From NCBI GenBank assembly GCA_947630245.1, contig CANRGR010000013.1:1-32260 (forward strand): DNA of 32,260 bases, given 5' to 3'. Both the position numbers and the translations under genes were made by a program. Shown one piece after another: positions 28,294-32,260 of the stretch; position 1 is the first letter of the stretch; every line of letters begins with the position of its first letter. Under the pieces are notes generated by a model. It was given only the letters and a program-made list of their open reading frames with translations, searched no databases and was not told the DNA's origin. The stretch comes from an uncultured Clostridia bacterium. Lineage in GTDB: Bacteria; Bacillota; Clostridia; Christensenellales; Borkfalkiaceae.

Positions 28294-28379
28294 TCCCTCC
28301 CGCGCGGAAAAAATAACAAAAAAGGATGGATTTTTTTCGCACGTCTCCCCATTTTTAACGCGGGAACGTGCGAAACATT

Positions 28380-29795
28380 ATGCTTGAATTTCAAAAATCA
28401 AAGAAGGAACAGCCCGAATTTGCGCCCTATTTTGCGGCGCAGAGACTGCACATCAGCGATTTCTCGCTCGGGTTCCAATTTATGTGGCACGACGCCCTTT
28501 CGCCCGAATTTGCGTACGCGGGAGGGTGTCTCATTTTGCGCGAATTTTACGCCGGGCGGCACTATTTTCACTACCCGTTGTCGATTTCGGGCTCCGAGGC
28601 GGAGGAATCCGCCGCGCTCGACGAGATCGAACGGGACTGCCGCGACCGCCACACCCGCCTCCACTTCACCAACGTTCCGAAGAGCCGTCTGCCGCTCATG
28701 CTCGGCAGGTACGGCGCCGATTGTCTCGTGACGAACGTCCGCCGCTGGCGGGACTATCTCTACCGTGCGGAGGACTTCACCGAGTACCGCGGCAAGGCGC
28801 GCGCGGGACAGCGCAATCACGTCAACAAATTCCTGAAAACTTACAACGGGTGGCAATTCCGCCCGTACGAACCCTCGGATGAGGCGGCGCTGCTCGCGTT
28901 CTTGGAGGAGTACGGCAAGGAGCAGTCCGAGAAGGGCTATCTCGCCCGCGAGGAGCTCTCCGAGACGGTCGAACTCGTCAAACGGCTCGATCAATTCGGG
29001 CTGTGCGCGGGCGTGCTGTTTGCGGAGGGGAAGATCGTCGGATTCTCCGTCGGGGAGCGCTGCGGCGACATGACCGTGATCCACATCGAGAAGGCGAACC
29101 GCTCCTTCGAGGGCGCGTATCCCATGCTCGCACAGCAGTTTGCGCGCGCGTTTTGCGGGGATGGGGTGCGTTTTATCAACCGGATGGACGACGCGGGCGA
29201 CCCCGGACTGCGCAAATCCAAGCTGCAATATCTGCCCTGCGAGATCGTGGACAAATTCAACATTCTCCCCCGCCGCGCGATCGACGGCATCTCCCGTCTC
29301 CCCGAGATCGCGACCCCGCGGCTGCGTCTTTCGAGGGTGAAGGATGCAGACGCCGCCGAGTACGCCCGTCTTGCGCGGGACGTCGTGCGCAACCGCTATT
29401 GGGGATACGATTGGCGGACGGACTGCGACGGCGAACCGGAGGATGAGTACTTTCTGCGGTCGGCGCGCGAGGATTTCAAGCGGAAGGACGAGATGCCGCT
29501 CGGGATCTACGCGGAGGGCAGGCTTGCGGGCGAGGCGGTTCTGCACCGGTTCGGATACCGCGGCGAAGTCGAGCTCGGCGTGCGCCTTCTGCCCGAGGCG
29601 GAGGGCAAGGGATACGCGTCCGAGGCGATGGCGGCGCTTGCGGAGTACGCGTTCATGAAGCTCGGGCTCGAATGCGCGGAGGCGAAATGTTTCCGCGGGA
29701 ACAAAAAATCGGCGGCAATGCTCCTGCGTGCGGGGTTCCGCCCCTGCGGCGAGGACGAAACCTACTTCTATTTCCGCAAGACGCCCGAGATGTGA
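28380..29795 (+). CDS. Fusion of a DUF2156 (LPG-synthase-C-like) domain and a GNAT acetyltransferase
   Basis: The 471-residue protein joins two acyl-transfer folds. Residues about 1-300 match DUF2156, the catalytic domain type of phosphatidylglycerol lysyltransferase (FQKSKKEQPEFAPYFAAQRL, FQFMWHDALSPEFAY, RRWRDYLYRAEDFTEYRGKA, AGQRNHVNKFLKTY, IVGFSVGERCGDMTVIHIEK, FINRMDDAGDPGLRKSKLQY). Residues about 308-470 are a RimJ/RimL-type GNAT domain (TPRLRLSRVKDADAAEYARL, EVELGVRLLPEAEGKGYASE, AEAKCFRGNKKSAAMLLRAG). No membrane segments, so it is not a classical MprF. The acceptor is unknown; candidates are aminoacyl-tRNA-derived or acetyl-CoA-derived groups. The ATG at 28380 fits the family start; neither it nor the GTG at 28368 has a good ribosome binding site, and a 10-bp inverted repeat surrounds this region. 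Confidence 0.85.
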   Translation: MLEFQKSKKEQPEFAPYFAAQRLHISDFSLGFQFMWHDALSPEFAYAGGCLILREFYAGRHYFHYPLSISGSEAEESAALDEIERDCRDRHTRLHFTNVPKSRLPLMLGRYGADCLVTNVRRWRDYLYRAEDFTEYRGKARAGQRNHVNKFLKTYNGWQFRPYEPSDEAALLAFLEEYGKEQSEKGYLAREELSETVELVKRLDQFGLCAGVLFAEGKIVGFSVGERCGDMTVIHIEKANRSFEGAYPMLAQQFARAFCGDGVRFINRMDDAGDPGLRKSKLQYLPCEIVDKFNILPRRAIDGISRLPEIATPRLRLSRVKDADAAEYARLARDVVRNRYWGYDWRTDCDGEPEDEYFLRSAREDFKRKDEMPLGIYAEGRLAGEAVLHRFGYRGEVELGVRLLPEAEGKGYASEAMAALAEYAFMKLGLECAEAKCFRGNKKSAAMLLRAGFRPCGEDETYFYFRKTPEM

Positions 29796-30078
29796 GCGGC
29801 AAGGCGCGGAAAAATCGGAAAACGGGCGGAAACGGCAAAAAAACGGGCGGAATGGGAAACAGCGAGGCAAGACAAGTCCGCAAAACAAGTCCGTAAAACG
29901 GCGAAGTAAAACGCGTCCGCAAAATCGGGGGAATAAAGAACAAAGGAATTCAAAATATGGGGTCGGGGAGGCGCAAGCCTCCCCAAAATCTATTGTTTTT
30001 GGGGGTGTTCTTGGTGAATTTATCCAAAAAAAGGCGAAAAAAAGGTGAAATTTTCACAAAAAAATTTTCCAAATAGCA
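29796..30078. other. Intergenic stretch without a gene: purine-rich tract and a GC hairpin
   Basis: From 29796 to about 29963 the plus strand is strongly purine-rich, with repeated AAAACGGGCGGA and AAAACAAGTCCG words. A hairpin GGGGAGGC-GCAA-GCCTCCCC (29965-29984) follows. Its 3' arm CCCC plus AAAA can instead pair with TTTTTGGGG at 29996-30004, an alternative fold. T residues follow only after 12 bases, so termination is uncertain. Confidence 0.5.
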
Positions 30079-30107
30079 TTGACAAACCCTTTTTGGTGTG
30101 CTATATT
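30079..30107 (+). promoter_or_regulatory. Promoter of the solute-binding lipoprotein transcript
   Basis: TTGACA (30079-30084), 17 bases, TATATT (30102-30107). A-rich tracts upstream (30015-30070) look like an UP element. Transcript start expected near 30114, about 260 bases before the lipoprotein gene. Confidence 0.85.
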
Positions 30108-30139
30108 GATGTCAGTGTAAAATGACGAGGGGGGAAGTC

Positions 30140-30163
30140 ATGATGCAGAAGGACATTCGTTAA
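30140..30163 (+). CDS. Candidate seven-codon leader peptide MMQKDIR
   Basis: GAGGGGGG (30127-30134) stands five bases before ATG ATG CAG AAG GAC ATT CGT TAA. Five of its eight codons, counting the stop codon, lie in the 5' arm of the terminator hairpin that follows, so a ribosome on this ORF would open that hairpin. Translation is likely from the ribosome binding site, not proven. Confidence 0.5.
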   Translation: MMQKDIR

Positions 30164-30233
30164 TCCTTTTTTTGCTACTCTTTTTGGGGAAATCCGGGAA
30201 GAGCCGCGGGGTTGACGAATGTCCTTATTTTTT
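30149..30233 (+). terminator. Attenuator-type terminator in the leader of the lipoprotein gene
   Basis: AAGGACATTCGTTAATCC (30149-30166) pairs over 18 bp, with two G-U pairs, to GGGTTGACGAATGTCCTT (30209-30226), followed by ATTTTTTG. The 42-base loop contains a smaller CTCTT/AAGAG helix. It stands about 140 bases before the lipoprotein ATG, inside the transcript, and overlaps the leader ORF. Confidence 0.75.
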
Positions 30234-30375
30234 GTATCGGCAGACCGAAAACGGCATTGTCGTCCGAAGCGGACGCGGAAGAACAAGGCAAAGCGCGAGC
30301 CCCCAATCGCGCGGAGCGGCGTTCGGAGGCGGAAGCGGAGGGCGTGCACGAGATTCTATTATAAGAGGTAAAGGA

Positions 30376-32260
30376 ATGAAGAAGAAAAAGCTTTTGAAGA
30401 GCGCTTCGCTCGTTGCCCTCTCCACTGTGATGATGTGCGGCGCGGGCGCTGCGTTCGCCGGTTGCGGCGGCAGCGATTATGTCGTCTCCATCTCTCTGTT
30501 CTGCAACGACAGCGACGTGGACGTCAACCGCGACACCTGTAACAAGTGGGCTGCGGAGTATACCGAAAAACTTCGCGCAAGCGGCGAGATCGGTGCGGAA
30601 GAGGTAGTAGAAGTCAACTTCAACTACGACCCTTCCGACTCCAACTACTTTGATGTGCTCATGAACCAGATCTCCGACAACAGCGAGCCCGACGTGTTCT
30701 ATGTCTCGCCCAAGTATGTCAAGACCTGGCAGAGCATGGGCAGAATTCTCGACCTTACCGAAGGTCTCACCGACGCAGAGAGCAAGGACGATCTGACCGA
30801 CGTCTGGGAGGACGCGCTCGCACTCTATGCGTATTCGTCCGACACGAACTTCAACCGCGGCGACCGTATCCAGTTCAACGAATCCAAGAACGCATTCGAG
30901 ACGATTGCAAACGGCACGACGGTCGGCATCTACGGTCTCCCGAAGGACTATTCGAACTTCGGTCTCGGCTTCAACCAGCTCTATTTCACCGAAGCGAACC
31001 GCACCGCGCTCACGACCAAGACGACGAACGACAGAAACGGCGCGCACGGCGCGCAGTATAAGGGCGCGGAGCTTACCTACGGGAAGGAGACCGGCGTCAT
31101 CACCTACGACGCAGACGGCAAACAGGACGCTCCCATCATCACGATCGGCAAGCCCGTCTATTACAGACCGTATAACTTCTACGTCTATCCGAACTACGAC
31201 GCGGCTTTGGCGGGCGGCGATCCTCTCGCTTGCGCAGTCGATTACTTCACGGGCGGCGACGGCTACTGCGTGACGATCCCCGGCTTCCCCGGCGACACCT
31301 TCGAACAGGCGAAGGCATATTGGGATAATACGGACGTCACCATTCCCGACAACATGCAGAACAAGGACGCGAAGTATGATTCGACGCAGGGCTATGTCAC
31401 CTATACCTATGCGGAATACAGCGCACTCACCTGGGCTGTCACCTACTACTTCAACACCTTCAACTGGGATAACAACGCCGACAACATCGGCGGCTTCACC
31501 ACCGCGTCGGGCAGAAAGAACGTCTATGGCAACGACCAGTACGACGGCGTGCTCTATCTCCTTCCCTGGCTCGCAGGCAACAACGTCCAGTATCTGAACG
31601 CGGCATCCACCAAAGTCTGGAACGACGGCTTAGCCGGCGACAAGAAGGCGACCGACATCGTCAAGAAGGCAGACGCCAAGAAGAACCAGGTTGCAAAGGA
31701 AAAGCTCGACGGCACGAACGAACCCATCGACATGGTCTGGGGCGTCAACACCGAGGACTACATCGAGACCGTCGGCGCGTTCCACGCTTACGGCTCCGAC
31801 TGGAACGGCAACTCCAACAACACGGGCGACACCGACAGTAAGGACAGCGGTTGGGATCTGTTCGTCGCAGGCGCGTGCGTGTTCTACGGCGTCGGTACCT
31901 GGAACTCCGGTCCTCTGAACGCTTCGAAACGCGACTATCTCCAATACAGACTCATGCCCGAACCCGTCTCCGAGGACTACGCGCTGTATTCCCTCGTGAA
32001 GGGCGCGGACTTCCAGTACGGCAAGGGCGTCGAAGGCTCCGAATACGGCACCTACAAGTCCGAATTCACGGGCGCAGAGATCTTCCAGAATCAGCTTCAA
32101 CGGCAGGATAAATGGGGCGCGCGTATGGACTCCGTCGGTTACGGCGTCAGCTCGCGCGTTGCAAACGAAGGCTGGAAGAAGGATGCGGCGATCTCCCTCG
32201 TCAAATACTTCACCATCAACCGCGAAACGCAGGTCACCCTGACGTATGCGGGCTCCCAGC
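30376..32260 (+). CDS. Extracellular solute-binding lipoprotein of an ABC transporter (3' end outside window)
   Basis: The frame is open from the ATG at 30376 to the window edge, 628 residues and no stop. A lipoprotein signal peptide is plain: MKKKKLLKSASLVALSTVMM, then CGAGAAFAGCGGS with lipobox F-A-G-C, lipidated cysteine at residue 30. The mature part has the pattern of large carbohydrate-type binding proteins of clostridia (ISLFCNDSDVDVNRDT, NQISDNSEPDVFYVSPKYVK, MGRILDLTEGL, then NGTTVGIYGLPKDYSNFGLG and a tyrosine/aspartate/asparagine-rich body). A sugar or oligosaccharide substrate is likely but not shown. AGGTAAAGGA precedes the ATG. Expression should depend on the attenuator upstream. 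Permease genes would be expected just outside the window. Confidence 0.85.
   Translation, partial: MKKKKLLKSASLVALSTVMMCGAGAAFAGCGGSDYVVSISLFCNDSDVDVNRDTCNKWAAEYTEKLRASGEIGAEEVVEVNFNYDPSDSNYFDVLMNQISDNSEPDVFYVSPKYVKTWQSMGRILDLTEGLTDAESKDDLTDVWEDALALYAYSSDTNFNRGDRIQFNESKNAFETIANGTTVGIYGLPKDYSNFGLGFNQLYFTEANRTALTTKTTNDRNGAHGAQYKGAELTYGKETGVITYDADGKQDAPIITIGKPVYYRPYNFYVYPNYDAALAGGDPLACAVDYFTGGDGYCVTIPGFPGDTFEQAKAYWDNTDVTIPDNMQNKDAKYDSTQGYVTYTYAEYSALTWAVTYYFNTFNWDNNADNIGGFTTASGRKNVYGNDQYDGVLYLLPWLAGNNVQYLNAASTKVWNDGLAGDKKATDIVKKADAKKNQVAKEKLDGTNEPIDMVWGVNTEDYIETVGAFHAYGSDWNGNSNNTGDTDSKDSGWDLFVAGACVFYGVGTWNSGPLNASKRDYLQYRLMPEPVSEDYALYSLVKGADFQYGKGVEGSEYGTYKSEFTGAEIFQNQLQRQDKWGARMDSVGYGVSSRVANEGWKKDAAISLVKYFTINRETQVTLTYAGSQ

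Overview
The window looks like a chromosomal replication-origin region from a Bacillota genome, most likely an uncultured, fairly GC-rich clostridium. I infer this from the Gram-positive gene set (dnaN, rpmH, rnpA, yidD, yidC, jag, rsmG, parA, parB, the spore protease yyaC, GTP-type pckG, membrane pyrophosphatase), from strong AAGGAGG-type ribosome binding sites, and from an origin that strongly resembles the dnaA-dnaN intergenic origin of Bacillus subtilis. The lineage below class level is a guess. No rRNA or tRNA gene was recognised.

Layout. Left of about 17.08 kb nearly every gene is on the minus strand: a cut sugar O-acetyltransferase, a short alanyl-tRNA synthetase, a DUF559 nuclease gene locked inside a repeat array, cysS, an Lgt-family protein, a small membrane protein, cysE with a conserved unknown gene, a DeoR regulator, hppA, an XRE regulator, pckG, an unknown proline-rich protein, a SLOG-fold protein and rsmG. 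Between rsmG and dnaN (17.08-17.47 kb) lies oriC: many DnaA-box-like sequences, then a paired DnaA box, TACTATTACTATTATTA repeats (DnaA-trio-like) and an AT-rich unwinding element. Right of it nearly every gene is on the plus strand: dnaN, rpmH, rnpA, yidD, yidC, jag, then (after a minus-strand pair with yyaC) a CvpA-like protein, two parS sites, ftsH, parA, parB, a DUF2156-GNAT fusion and a cut solute-binding lipoprotein. The polarity switch sits at the origin, as expected for two diverging replication arms. dnaA is not next to the origin.

How the genes fit together. DnaN, ParA, ParB and parS serve replication and segregation; RpmH, RnpA, YidD, YidC and Jag are the usual ribosome, RNase P and membrane-insertion cluster; FtsH does membrane protein quality control; RsmG modifies 16S rRNA. 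AlaRS, CysRS, CysE, PckG and HppA are housekeeping metabolism.

Accessory DNA. Three intergenic tracts (about 6.07-6.70, 8.28-8.80 and 21.92-22.41 kb) are mosaics of short palindromic dispersed repeats. Two of them carry long, nearly identical modules in opposite orientation around cysE and its upstream gene. A separate tandem array at 2.06-2.85 kb encloses the DUF559 gene exactly. The most interesting regulatory structures are an XRE regulator divergent from a compact RNA and a 33-residue peptide (12.24-12.78 kb), and a seven-codon leader ORF overlapping an 18-bp terminator stem before the solute-binding lipoprotein gene (30.08-30.23 kb).
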